From positions 103,368,973 through 103,432,972 of the forward strand of contig NC_054702.1 of the NCBI RefSeq assembly GCF_016097555.1: a DNA stretch of 64,000 nucleotides, read 5' to 3'. Each line of letters starts with the position of its first letter. The stretch's first letter is position 1. A program made the position numbers and the translations under genes. The DNA comes from Gigantopelta aegis. Its lineage: Eukaryota > Mollusca > Gastropoda > Neomphalida > Peltospiridae. Below the pieces are notes generated by a model. It did not search any database. It worked only from the letters and a program-made list of their open reading frames with translations, and was not told the origin of the DNA. This document shows, piece after piece, positions 45,986 to 56,675 of the stretch.

Positions 45986-46271
45986 ACAATTTTCCAGAAT
46001 CTGGTTTAAGTTCTGTAGCAGAGAGGCTGGTCAATCGACAAGCCTTCTGTAGACATCTCATCAACAGCATGTGACAATGATGTACTGAGTGTCTTTATGC
46101 AAACATAATTCCTTGCTACTTCATTGGAACGAGTAGGCTTTATGCTAGCAGTGTTTCTCCTAACTTTTTTCAATTGACTAAATGTGATAATTTAACCATA
46201 TGTTAGACACCAAATTGCAATAGTTTAATATTGCTAAGGAGTGGCAAACCCTCCTTTCCTTTGTACCATGA

Positions 46272-46962
46272 GCAGTGGTAAAGTGCTCACCTGATGTGTG
46301 GTTGGCCTGGGATCAATCCCTGTCGGTAGACCCAATGGACTATTTCTCATTCCAGCCAGTGCACCACAACTGGTATATCAACGGCCATGGTATGTACTAC
46401 CCTGCAGTGGGATGGTGTATATAAAAGATCCCTTACTACTAATGGAAAAATGTAGCAGGTTTCCTCTATCTTGGGGCAGGACGTAGCCCAGTGGTAAGGC
46501 ATTTGCTTGATGCGCGGTCGGTCTAGGATCAATCCCCGTCGGTGGACTCATTGGGCTATTTCTTGTTCTAGCCAGTGCTCCACAACTGGTGTAACAAAGG
46601 CCGTGGTATGTACTATCCTGTCTGTGGGATGGTGCATATAAAAGATCCCTTGCTGCTAATCGAAAAGAGTAGCCTATGGAGTGGCGACAGCGGGTTTCCT
46701 CTCTCAATATGTGTGGTCCTTAATCATATGTTTGACGCCATATAACCATAAATAAAATATGTTGAGTGCATCATTAAATAAAACATTTCCTTCTTTCCTC
46801 TATCTTCTAAGTGGATAGGTGTGGTTGTGTTTGGCGATGTTGAAATGAACGCCAAGCAAACATCATCTTCAGGTCACATGACTAAATGTCAAAATTACCA
46901 AATGTTTGAAATCCAAAAGCCGATATTCAGTGTGCTCTAGTGGTGTCATTAAACAAAGCAAA
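46272..46962 (+). mobile_element. SINE, family ii, interrupted by another SINE
   Basis: The outer SINE is in two parts, 46272-46472 and 46807-46962. The first has CAGTGGTAAAGTGCTCACCT (A-box region), GGGATCAATCCC (B box) and the family body. The second resumes at CTAAGTGG...GTCAAAATTACCAAATGT and ends GTCATTAAACAAAGCAAAGT. A TGTACCATGAG duplication lies on either side of the outer element. Confidence 0.85.
46473..46793 (+). mobile_element. SINE, family i, full length, nested in a family ii SINE
   Basis: The 13-bp target duplication TTTCCTCTATCTT lies at 46460-46472 and 46794-46806. Head GGGGCAGGACGTAGCCCAGT (A box), AGGATCAATCCCC (B box), body with GAGTAGCCTATGGAGTGGCG, tail TTAAATAAAACATTTCC. 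One of the clearest complete copies of this family here. Confidence 0.94.
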
Positions 46963-48754
46963 GTTTGTACATGTACCATGAGTGGTATCATGCATTATTA
47001 AACAAATGTGCTTATGTGTAAATTCCTTTTTTTTGGATCCCACACAACTTTGACTGTATGTTTCATGGCTCATGTTAAACTGTAACATTAATTTTTAGGC
47101 ATCATTTTCTGTACGTGTGGAAAAACAAACTACCGGTATTCATTATAAAACTGCATGGTTTTGGTTGTAATTTATTTAACCCTAAATTTGTTTCACTAGT
47201 ATATCTGACTGATGCATTTGTATCACTGATTTAAACATGTACATGTATATGCGCTGGATCGAGAAGAAAGCAGATAACTGAGTATAAGACTTGTAATATT
47301 AATTTATTTGATCTTTCCGAGCATCTGCAGCAAGACCATTATAGCCATAAAGCAAACATTGTGAGTAGGAAGATGAGAATGTCAGCTAGTCCTTGGTGTA
47401 ACATAACAACCAGATAAATGGGAAAAACTAACACAAGTAGCTTTTTTTTTTTCTTTTCTTCTTTTTCTTCTTCTTCTTTTTTCTTGCTTTTTGGTCGTAC
47501 TTTCATTGTGATAGCTAGGTTAGTAGTACTGTAATAATAATAAAAATAAACTTTTCCCATGAGGCCCTCTCTTTATCTACATACATGTTATACATACATA
47601 CATTAATATATCACAATGCAGGAGAAATATGGGTACATAATGGAAAGAACAATAGTATATATGGATATTCAAAGCAATTTGTTTTGAAAATTGTAACAGT
47701 AATAATGTAAACCATTTACTTCCTTTGTAACAGTAATAATGTGTGCTGGTTGGAATGGGAAAACAAATCAGTAAGTTCACTGTATGAGACTGATTCCAAT
47801 CATGCTTCAATCATATGAGATGGACACACAAGTAATAGCGATATTAAATATAAAAACAATATGGTATACATATGCAGATTTTTTTACACATTATTTTTTT
47901 TTTCACTTATGAATTTATAATAACAGAAGTAAATGTACATGGTGATAAAACAAATTATAAAACTTAAGATTAAACAGTGCTCTACAAAATCTTGTATAAA
48001 AATGTGTTCTCTTTTTTACCAATTTACATGTATTATCTATTTATCAAAGATGTGCACTGGTTCATGAATTACAGTCTTGGAAATGGATAACAAATTGCCT
48101 GGTTTGTGCAGAGCATAGCTCAAATGACCTTTACGGTTGTGTGCAATATTACTTTCTTAACGCCCAACGGATTGGAGTTATTGGCATCATGTCTGCTTGG
48201 CTGCTGCCGAATCCAGCAGCTGATGGCCAACTAAAACTGGCGTCCATCAGCATGAAGTGAATGTCAGAAGATGATCCATTGATGGATAGATTAATGAAAT
48301 CCATCTCAAGACACACGACAACTGTAGGAAATGTAATTGAGACTAGAAAGAATAGGTAAAAGCCTTGTCATTGAGATAATTCATCTCAAGATGAGTGTAG
48401 GGTGATTGTGAAGTCACCTGTTCCAGATGATAATTACACAATAATCTCAATTTATCACACTCTAATGTACTACAGTATTTGTGTCATTATAACTAGCTGG
48501 TATTATAGTGAGAATGTCTTCGCATCATTACCCAAAATATTTTAACCCCAACCCCCTAAAAAAAAAAGAAAAAAAAAAAAAGAAAAAAAAAGAGTGTAAT
48601 ATTCAATTGAAGTATCTATCAACATCTATCAAATCAGGTTTAATATAATAAAAAATTTCCATTTTGCTGTCAAGAAATTCATCATCAGTATCATCATATT
48701 TCAACGGTCTTAACTTTACTATGCTGCAACATAATACAACTTAAAATGGAAAAA
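46963..48754. other. AT-rich DNA, no recognised gene
   Basis: It includes a polypyrimidine block at about 47440-47490 and an A-rich run near 48558-48590. Short frames match nothing recognisable. Confidence 0.4.
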
Positions 48755-48908
48755 TATCTGCCCGGTCCCCCCTTCCCCTAACCCTAACCCTAACCTTAAC
48801 TCCAACCCTAACCCCAACCCTAGCCATAACCCCAACCCCAACCCCAACCCTAACCCTAACCCTCAACCCTAACTAAAAATAATAATGGAGGGGACCAGGC
48901 GGATATTA
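48755..48908. mobile_element. Interstitial telomere-type repeat between inverted repeats
   Basis: About 95 bp of degenerate CCCTAA repeats (48776-48873), with CCCCAA and CCCTAG variants, are bounded by ATATCTGCCCGGTCCCC (left) and its complement GGGGACCAGGCGGATAT (right), 17-18 bp with two mismatches. TTAGGG is the usual metazoan telomere repeat. The inverted repeats suggest that the telomere-like block is cargo of a small element rather than a chromosome-end relic. Confidence 0.65.
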
Positions 48909-49307
48909 TACCCTTAAATTAAGTTTATTATGTTTTTCTTCATTTATTCATTAAATTTGAGTCAATGCAGCTGGCGCATAAAACACCTGGCGTGACTGCA
49001 ATAGCCAGTCGGATGTGCCGTCTTGTCATATTATCACTGGATTGGCCTTTAATTCCATACCACTGGTACTAATTGGATATGACTACTGCGGCTATACCCA
49101 AGCACTGCTATCATTGACAATTAACTCTTGATAATTGCTATGTGCTAACACAAATCAGATTTACTGAGTACTGCCACATGGACAACAGTACTGTGGTTTC
49201 ACCAATAAACAGGTTAATTACAGTATGATGGTCAGCTTCTGACCTGATCATTGCTATAATGTAACTAGAGATTACAATGGATAAACAGAGTTCTGTGCAA
49301 GAATATG
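48909..49307. other. No recognised feature
   Basis: Nothing was recognised between the telomere-type block and the SINE at 49319. Confidence 0.4.
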
Positions 49308-49318
49308 TATGGTGGATG

Positions 49319-49628
49319 GTTAAAGTTTGTTTTGTTTAACAACACCACTAGAGCACATTGATTTATTAACCATCGGCTATTGGATGTCAAACATTTTGAC
49401 ATATAGTCTTAGACAGAAAACCTGCTAAATTTCTTCAATAGTATCTTTTATAGGATCTTTTATATGCACCATCCTACAGACAGGATAGTATATACCACAG
49501 TCTTTGATATACCAGTCCTGGTGCACCGGTTGGAATGAGAATAACCCAATGGGCCCACCGACGGGGATCGATCCCACACTGACCGTGCATCTGGTGGGCA
49601 CTTTACCACTGGACTACGTCCTGCCCCA
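49319..49628 (-). mobile_element. SINE, family ii, full length with TSD
   Basis: TATGGTGGATG duplicated at 49308-49318 and 49629-49639. Reversed order: tail GTTTGTTTTGTTTAACAACA, body CACTAGAGCACATTGATTTA and CATCGGCTATTGGATGTCAA, B box GGGATCGATCCC, A box TTTACCACTGGACTACGTCC, end CTGCCCCA. Confidence 0.93.
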
Positions 49629-49705
49629 TATGGTGGATGATGAGGGTGGCAATGTTATGAAATTAAATGTGTATATGTGAATCACTCATTCCACACTGTA
49701 TGGTG

Positions 49706-50097
49706 ACCAGCCTCGGTGGCGTCGTGGTTAGGCCATTGGTCTACAGGCTGGTAGGTACTGGGTTCGGATCCCAGTCGAGGCATGGGATTTTTAATCCAGA
49801 TACCGACTCCAAACCCTGAGTGAGTGCTCCGCAAGGCTCAATAGGTAGGTGTAAACCACTTGCACCGACCAGTGATCCATAACTGGTTCAACAAAGGCCA
49901 TGGTTTGTGCTATCCTGCTTGTGGGAAGTGCAAATAAAAGATCCCTTGCTGTCTGTCATAAAAGAGTAGCCTATGTGGCGACAGCGGGTTTCCTCTGAAA
50001 AACAGTGTCAGAATGACCATATGTTTGACGTCCAATAGCCGATGATAAGATAAAAAATCAATGTGCTCCAGTGGCGTCGTTAAATAAAATAAACTTT
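49706..50097 (+). mobile_element. SINE, family iii, complete 392-bp copy with TSD
   Basis: ACTGTATGGTG is duplicated at 49695-49705 and 50098-50108. The head GCCTCGGTGGCGTCGTGG, with GGGTTCGGATCCCAGTCGAG, carries recognisable pol III A- and B-box-like words. A head-specific region follows (TTAATCCAGATACCGACTCC), then the body shared with the other families (CAAATAAAAGATCCCTTGCT, GGCGACAGCGGGTTTCCTCT) and a TTAAATAAAATAAACTTT tail. Confidence 0.95.
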
Positions 50098-50142
50098 ACT
50101 GTATGGTGCTTTGGACTATTTATGGACTTGAATGATGAAAGG

Positions 50143-50417
50143 GTTGGATCCAACTCAGTCAGTAGAACATTTAACTGATGTGTTTGGGTCATAGGATCAA
50201 ATCCCCTCAGTGGACCCATTCTCTGATTGTTTTTCTTTCCATCACAACCAGTGCCCCATGATTGGCTGTGGTATGTGCTGTCCTGTCTGTGGGAAAGTAC
50301 ATATAAAAGATCCCTTGTTGTTAACTGAAAAATATAGCAGTTTCCTATGAAGACTATTAATAAATCAATGTGCTCAAATAGTGCCATCAAGCAATTTTTC
50401 AAACAAACTTTGACGTT
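50143..50417 (+). mobile_element. SINE, family v head on family ii body
   Basis: The head AACTCAGTCAGTAGAACATT with ATAGGATCAAATCCCCTCAG differs from the other families but matches the one at 59962. The body (GGGAAAGTACATATAAAAGA) and the tail CAAACAAACTTT are family ii-like. Confidence 0.75.
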
Positions 50418-50694
50418 AACTTTTGTACTTCTTACTCACAATACTAACCCAGATAGCCATCAGTGAGTCAGTGTTAGCGGTTCATTAAAATGATGGGTGA
50501 CCTATGATGCTATCTACAAAGTTACTCACATTTATGTTTGTATCATGTTTTATGATATAACTATCAGGGTCACCATAGACTTTAACAGGCACACATAGAC
50601 TGAAGGTTCAGGCAAGCCCATCCTAGGCCCAATTTTAGACTTCATAAGAAAGGAAAGAAATGTTAGTTTAACAACACCTCAACACACTTTAAAG

Positions 50695-50929
50695 TTTGTT
50701 TGTTTTGTTTAACACTAGAGCACACTGATTAATTAAACAATCCGCTATTGGATGTCAAACAGTTGGTAATTTTGACATATAGTCTTAGAGAGGAAACCCA
50801 CTATATTTTTTCCATTAGTAGCAAGATATGCACCATCCTACAGACATGATAGCACATACCACAGCCTTTGATATACGAGTCGTGGTGCACTGGCTGGAAG
50901 GAGAAATAGCCCAATAGGATTGATCCTAG
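50695..50929 (-). mobile_element. SINE, family ii, with TSD, in an older SINE remnant
   Basis: ACACTTTAAAG is duplicated at 50684-50694 and 50930-50940. Flanking words AAGGAAAGAAATGTTAGTTT and CCAACATTGTTTTGACACAT resemble a reversed family i tail, so the insertion probably landed in an older SINE. Confidence 0.82.
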
Positions 50930-51032
50930 ACACTTTAAAGGTGTCCAACATTGTTTTGACACATGGTCAAAAGAGAGAAAGAGAGAGGGATTGAGATAGG
51001 GAGAGAGGGTTTAGAGATGAGAGAGACAGAAG

Positions 51033-51292
51033 AAGAAATGTTTTATTTTACGACGCACTCAACACATTTTATTTACGGTTATATGGCGTCAGACATATGG
51101 TTAAGGACCACACAGATTTTGAGAGGAAACCTGCTGTCGCCACTATATGGGCTACTCTTCTGATTAGCAGCAAGGGATTTTTTATTTGCACTTCCCACAG
51201 GCAGGATAGCACCAACCATGGCCTTTGTTGAACCAGTTATGGATCACTGGTCGGTGCATGTGGTTTACACCTACCCATTGAGCCTTGCAGAA
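51033..51292 (-). mobile_element. Chimeric SINE: family i tail joined to family iii middle
   Basis: On the plus strand it starts with the family i tail and body (CGACGCACTCAACACATTTT, GGTTATATGGCGTCAGACAT) but after GCAGCAAGGGATTTTTTATT switches to family iii sequence (TTGCACTTCCCACAGGCAGG, GAACCAGTTATGGATCACTG). The switch lies in the shared core. A partial SINE remnant at 51293-51460 separates it from the next copy. Confidence 0.75.
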
Positions 51293-51460
51293 AAAAAGCA
51301 GCAAGAGTTCTTTATATGCAGTTTCCAATAGAAAGGACTTTATATACCACAGCTTTTAATATACCAGTCATGCGAAAAAAAAAAAAGTCCATATATGATG
51401 GGCAATCAATGCTGTGATCTCAGGTGAGTGCTATACTACAGAGCTACATTTTACCTCAGG

Positions 51461-51712
51461 CAGCAAGGGATCTTTTATTTGCACTTCCCACAGGCAGAAT
51501 AGCGTAAACCATGGTCTTTGTTGAACCAGTTATGGATCACTAGTTGATGCAAGTGGTTTACACCTACCCACTGAGCCTTGTGGAGCACTCACTCAGGGTT
51601 TGGAGTCGGTATCTGGATTAAAAATCCCATGCCTCGACTGGGATCCGAACCCAGTACCTACCAGCCTGTAGACCGATGGCCTAACCATGATGCCACCGAG
51701 GCCAGTACCTTA
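51461..51712 (-). mobile_element. SINE, family iii, 5' two thirds
   Basis: From GCAGCAAGGGATCTTTTATT through GGAGTCGGTATCTGGATTAA and B-box complement GGGATCCGAACCCAGT to GATGCCACCGAGGCCAG. It carries the complete tRNA-like head but no tail. Confidence 0.85.
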
Positions 51713-51713
51713 A

Positions 51714-51960
51714 GATAAAGATACACAAAACAGAGGTAAAACTCAGGTAAAACACAATACACAAATCAAAAAGGTTATAAACCAAGGCCTCTCTTTAAGA
51801 TATAGATAAACAAAACAGAGGTAAAACTCAGGTAAAACACAATACACAAATCAATAAGGTTATAAACCAGGACCTCTCCTTAAGATATAGGAAGTAAAAC
51901 TCTGAAAAAATACATTACACAAATCAATGAGTTTCTAACACAGGGCCAAATCAATGCTGT
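51714..51960. repeat. 88-bp minisatellite, about 2.7 copies
   Basis: Units with CTTAAGATAGAGATACACAA, GTAAAACTCAGGTAAAACAC and CACAAATCAATAAGGTTATA; the third copy is diverged and shorter. Confidence 0.88.
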
Positions 51961-52285
51961 TGTCAAGAACAAATGCTGGTAAAGATTTATCAACACTAAT
52001 AACCCATTAACACCAGGGTACATTGAAGTGCAATTTGCAGCTATATTCTGGAATAATTATTGATTCCCAACGTAATTACAGAAGAAATCAGGTCCAATCA
52101 ATAAATAATAAATAAATCTACACCAATGGAATAAGGTACATGCCTAATATAACGATATTACCTGTACAGTTCAAAATAAGTGGGTCATAAATAGTGTATG
52201 CAGTCTGTTTAGCAACTTAATTATCACTTGAAGGAAATGGGTATGTGGTAGTTATCTTTGTCAATATTCACGAGATATAAAATTG

Positions 52286-52604
52286 CAGGGGTGCAGAAAT
52301 GGAAAATATTTAACTAGCTTGCCGGACCAGAACCAACTAAAATTTACTAGCCCACCAGAATTTCTACCAGTGTCCACCAGTCAATAGAACAATACATCAT
52401 TAACAATATTATAATATACAGTATCTTCACTTATATAAAAAATATATAGATATATTGATAAAACATTATTAATAACACCTGGTAAGTGATCAACATCATG
52501 TGTGAAATGAAATCAAAGAGACAGATAGTAGTAGCATTTTTTAAATCGTCCATAAGAATTTTTACTCGCATTTGGCAAGCGGACGAGTACTTTTTGCAGC
52601 CCTA
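52286..52604. mobile_element. MITE family C, copy 2 (reversed)
   Basis: The ends CAGGGGTGCAGAAA and TTTTTGCAGCCCTA are inverted repeats. The interior carries GCTTGCCGGACCAGAACCAA and GGCAAGCGGACGAGTAC, the complements of sequences at 14170-14490. Confidence 0.75.
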
Positions 52605-53144
52605 CATTAAATAATTTGAAATTAAGTCAAATCTGCTCAAGTGATCACCTTATTTAAATAGCCACCTGTCTTAACAGGTTACCATACTAGTCTTCTAAAT
52701 GTTCTGATATATAATATGTACTGACCCATGTTATATTTACACTCAAAATATTAGTATGTCCAAGATGAAAGGTTTTCCATAACAGACCTCTAAGAATTGA
52801 AAATATGTGTGAACCATTCGTGGGTTATGTATTTAAAACATCCAGGCAACCAATTTATTATTCAAAAAGAAATCTGGGGAAATAATTTAAAAAATAATAA
52901 TTGCATAATACCGTTATGACCATGTAAATGATGTTTGAAATATAATGCACAAACGAAAAATGGGTTAGGCCTATGTAAAACCAGATCTGTGCAAGTGAAA
53001 CAATAACTGTCGTAAATTTCACAGGCCTTCTACATAAGACACATCAAATGTTTTTATTTTAATAAAATAAATGAAACTGTATGTTTCAAAGAACAGTGAA
53101 AGGAATGTCATTTGAAACCTAATTACATGTTAATCTACATATCT
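52605..53144. other. No recognised feature
   Basis: AT-rich single-copy DNA without recognised exons or repeats. Confidence 0.4.
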
Positions 53145-53372
53145 CAGGGTTTCTGCCAGAGGGTAAAACACAAATGTTTTTGTAGATATATTTTTTTAAA
53201 GGTAACCTTTTGACAAAATTAATTACTCTTACATTACTGTATGATTTTCTTAACCCTAACCTTAAACATAACCCTTTTTTTTCGGGGGGGAGGCCCCCAT
53301 ACCCCCTGCTGACTGTGGTTGCATTCAATTCCATAGTGCCATACCCAAAAACATTTTTCTGTCATAAACACT
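53145..53372. mobile_element. MITE-like repeat, family A, copy 2
   Basis: AGGGTTTCTGCCAGAGGGTA start, G-run with AGGCCCCCATACC and TTGCATTCAATTCCATAGTG, as in 1357-1594. Confidence 0.7.
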
Positions 53373-53629
53373 TATCTTGCATAATTTATCACTGACGTTT
53401 CCCATATTTGGTGGTCAGTAAAGTTATGGTTTGATTATTATGGATTTAATTATATTTTTCTCATACCCATGGCTATTTGAAACATTCAGCTCATCTGTTC
53501 TTGTTAAATAAGAAACAAAGAGAGTTATGGTTATTACAAGGTACAATACAAAAATAATGAGTTTGTGTTTCCTCTCACAGCTAATTACCTCTAGGCAGAA
53601 AAGATTGCTACACACATACATATATTATC

Positions 53630-53990
53630 TGATGAACATAACTGTCATTATTACCCATATGGTTACAAATATCTCGGTACATATCAAAGTGATACGTCCC
53701 ACTAGAATGCCAAGTGGGACTAACACTTTTGACGTCACACTATGACATCATCAATTAGCACACTACAATCTTAAAGGAATGTCAACAAAACGAGTTGAGT
53801 AATATAAATTAAGATTGATTATTGGTAATAAATAGGATATTAAACTCGCTACCATTTCATATAATGTTTATGTCCCTCGTGAAATAATTTCCATTGTCAC
53901 TCGCTAATGCTTGTGACAACTGAAAATTATTTCACACAGGACATAAACATTATACGAAATGGAAGCTCATTTAATATCCTATAATAGCAT
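53630..53990. mobile_element. Family D inverted-repeat element, copy without satellite
   Basis: It contains one CCCACTAGAATGCCAAGTGGG unit (53698) and then a long palindrome at about 53832-53985: AGGATATTAAACTCGCTACC pairs with its complement, as do the AATGTTTATGTCC and GTGAAATAATTT arms, around a short loop near 53907. Flanking words match 61020-61060 and 63050-63180, so this is the same element type without the expanded array. Confidence 0.75.
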
Positions 53991-54054
53991 CCTAGGATCA
54001 TAAATAGAAAGGAAAGAAATGAGACCTTAAAGGTTAACTCTACAAACTTGAAAC

Positions 54055-54312
54055 CTGATCAACAGAGAAAAGGGATACCTGCTACTGCAATAAAGGGTGC
54101 CTTACTGAAAAGCAAAACGGAACCTTTTAAACACACTTTCCCAAAGACAGGACTGTGCATGTCTTTGATGCTCCACAAATGGGGCATTGGTTGGAATGGC
54201 GAGGAAAAGCAAGTCAGTGTGTGTGTATGTGTGGGGGGTGGGAGTGGGGATGTCAATCCCACAATCCACTGCACCTCAGATGAGTGCTCTACTACTGAGC
54301 TATATCCTGCAA
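54055..54312 (-). mobile_element. SINE relic with tRNA-like head
   Basis: On the minus strand it starts GGTTGCAGGATATAGCTCAG then TAGTAGAGCACTC, an excellent A-box-type sequence, followed by a weaker B-box-like GGGATTGACATCC. The body is diverged, with CCAACCAATGCCCC. Related to family v. Confidence 0.65.
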
Positions 54313-55013
54313 CCTCTCAAATGAAATGAAATGGACTGCTTATTTGTTAACAAATGGTACATATACATGCTGGTGTCTAATGTCTGTCCCATGTCATTAT
54401 CTTCTAGAAAATAAGAAAAGAAACCAGTTTTCACTACAATATTATAGGATGCAATTTCAAAGAGTTCTTTTCTTTTTTTTAATCATCCTTAAAGATGCAG
54501 AATTACCAACCACAATACTAAAACACTGTGTCTATCCATAAAAAAAAACAAAAAAATCTATTTAGTTAATGGTCAGTTATATCCGACGCCACACTAATGG
54601 ATATCAATGAGAATGTTTTGAATTCTGGTTCTTCCTTCACATTTTGCATGTTAAGATTTCTTTACCCTACTAATAATGGGGAAATAAAGCACAAACAGAA
54701 AACAAGCAGACATGGTGTAGATTAATGTAATTGGTCCCCAGCTATGAGTAATGAGATAGCACAATTACACAGGTCTAATATTACAACCACTGAACAACCC
54801 ATGCTGGGGTGTTATACTAGTATGACCAGCATTCCTTTCTTTTACCAGTAAAGAAGTGCTGTGCTATTGATTTTAGCCACATGAAACCATGAATGGCCAA
54901 CAAATACAATTATCACTTAGCAGGTTGCTTTTTCGTTGGAAATCACCAGAGACCACAAGTTCCTGTAGGTTATCTGATGTACTGCAGGCCAAGACAGTAT
55001 AAACGTGACAATA
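54313..55013. other. No recognised feature
   Basis: Single-copy AT-rich DNA; short frames match nothing recognisable. Confidence 0.4.
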
Positions 55014-55232
55014 GAGCATATATCACAAACTATTCCTGGTGAAAAGAATGATGTACACTAATACATGCATTGACAGTTAAAAATGTAGAGTATATCACAA
55101 ACTATTCCTGGTGAAAAGAATGATGTACACTAATACATGCAGTGACAGTTAAAAATGTAGAGCGTATCACAAACTATTCCTGGTGAAAAGAATGATGTAC
55201 ACTAATACATGCACTGACAGTTAAAAATAATC
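55014..55232. repeat. 73-bp minisatellite, three copies
   Basis: Units with TATCACAAACTATTCCTGGT, GAAAAGAATGATGTACACTA and ATACATGCA start at about 55014, 55087 and 55160, nearly identical. Confidence 0.92.
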
Positions 55233-55502
55233 ATATTCCCAATAGGAAAAATAGCTGTTTGGGCCTTTTCCCTTGTGTGTTGTTTCTGACAAGGCATGAA
55301 CATGGCTACCAAAAAACATACCATACATATGGAAATACTGTTATTGATAACATATCAACAACAGAATTACTTTTTTAATGCATATCTGTCAAGTCATTGA
55401 ATGTTGCTTGGGGGTCCTTGCACGAAAATGTAAAATTTGTCAGTAACGTGTCCGAGCACCTTGGGCATTGACAGTGGTATAATGTTGCCTCATGCATCAT
55501 GG

Positions 55503-55829
55503 TGATAGGGCGAGACGTAGCCCAGCGGCACAGCGCTCGCTTGATGTGCGGTCGGTTTGGGATCGATCCCCGTCAGTGGGCCCATTGGGCTATTTCTCGC
55601 TCCAGCCAGTGCACCGCAACTGGTACATCAAAGACTGTCGTATGTGCTATCCTGTCTATGGGATGGTGCATATAAAAGATCCCTTGCTGTTATTCGAAAA
55701 GAGTAGCCCATGAAGTGGTGACAGTGGGTTTCCTCTCTCAATATCTCTGTGGTCCTTAACCATATGTCCGATGCCATATAACCGTAAATAAAATGTGTTG
55801 AGTGTGTTGTTAAATAAAAAAATTTAAAA
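55503..55829 (+). mobile_element. SINE, family i, full length with TSD
   Basis: GCATCATGG duplicated at 55494-55502 and 55830-55838. Head GGGCGAGACGTAGCCCAGCG, B box GGGATCGATCCCC, body GAGTAGCCCATGAAGTGGTG, tail TTAAATAAAAAAATTTAAAA. Inserted in Tc1 relic 4. Confidence 0.93.
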
Positions 55830-55989
55830 GCATCATGGCTTTGGCAGGAATTCATGACATCTGAAAAAACAACCTCATTTTCATCATTCATGAAAACTTG
55901 AATGCTCAGCATTACAGAGATGAAATCATCATGCCAGTTGTTGCATGCCAGAATTCAGCCAAACTAATGACTGGACTTTTTCAGAGGAG

Positions 55990-56675
55990 GGGTAGGATGT
56001 AGCCCAGTGGTAAGGGCTGGGCGGTATACTGTATATACTGTTTGGTATTGGTATCATGTCAATACTGATTTACTGTACAGAGCAAGTTTCAAAATACTGA
56101 AATTTTGGTGTTGATAAATGTTTCCCGCCATTTAGTAAATCACTAACAATATATCTGATGAGCACAAAATGGGACAAGAGCCTTGTGTATGGAATTTAAT
56201 TTTATTTAGATGAAATTAGCAGGTGAGCCTTAACTCAGGCATGTATTTAAAGCAGAGTATACCGAAATTACCGATCAATATCGGTATTGGTATTGTGTCT
56301 ATACCAAATACTGTACTGATACAGAGGTAAATCACCACAAAAATACCAATATTAATACCAAACATCAAATTTCAATACCGCCCAGCTCTACTGGTAAGGC
56401 GCTTGCTTGATATGCAGTCGGTTTGGGATCAATACCTGCCAGTGGACCCATTGGGCTATTTCAAATTCCAGCCAGTGCACCACATCTGGGGTATCAATGG
56501 CTGTGGTATGTGTCTGTGGAATGATGCATATAAAAGATCCCTTGCTACTAATGTAAAACTGTATCAGGTTTCCTCTCTAAGACTATATGTCAAAATTACC
56601 AAATGTTTGACATCCAATAGCTGATGATTAATCAAATCAATGTGCTCTAGTGATTAAACAAGACAAACTTTTAAC
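55990..56675 (+). mobile_element. SINE, family ii, interrupted by a MITE in its A-box region
   Basis: The head GGGGTAGGATGTAGCCCAGT breaks after GGTAAG; the SINE resumes at GGTAAGGCGCTTGCTTGATA (56393) and runs to GTGATTAAACAAGACAAACT. The intervening sequence is a separate element. The SINE itself lies in Tc1 relic 4. Confidence 0.9.
56013..56389. mobile_element. hAT-like MITE nested in a SINE
   Basis: Terminal inverted repeats AGGGCTGGGCGGTAT and ATACCGCCCAGCTCT, with an internal palindrome of GGTATTGGTAT-type words. Flanking CAGTGGTA/TACTGGTA could be a decayed 8-bp target duplication. Confidence 0.85.

Larger units (their letters stand above)
44300..46120 (+). pseudogene. Tc1/mariner relic 3, broken by nested insertions
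   Basis: Recognisable pieces in order: YRKTLKYNEQRGV-like linker (about 44745), VKFTNESRVSVYISDS (first catalytic Asp region degraded to Asn, about 44970), YLNEIIHLLIL (about 45140), FRLMKDFVRQ and MHCPPHLPDLVPKSI (about 45640-45730), and LINSM...CTECLYANI (about 46055-46110). They follow the order of a Tc1 transposase but are separated by a family i SINE (44417-44720), a MITE (45174-45604) and a palindromic segment (about 45781-45985). Numerous stops are present. The outer limits of the relic are approximate. Confidence 0.75.

Noticed and set aside
48776..48873. Chromosome end or assembly break at telomere-type repeats
   Set aside because: The repeats are short, degenerate and flanked on both sides by ordinary DNA with inverted-repeat boundaries.
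49706..49790. tRNA gene
   Set aside because: A- and B-box-like words are present but the flanking sequence forms a SINE with a target duplication, and no cloverleaf with a proper anticodon arm is evident. The same applies to the other tRNA-like heads.
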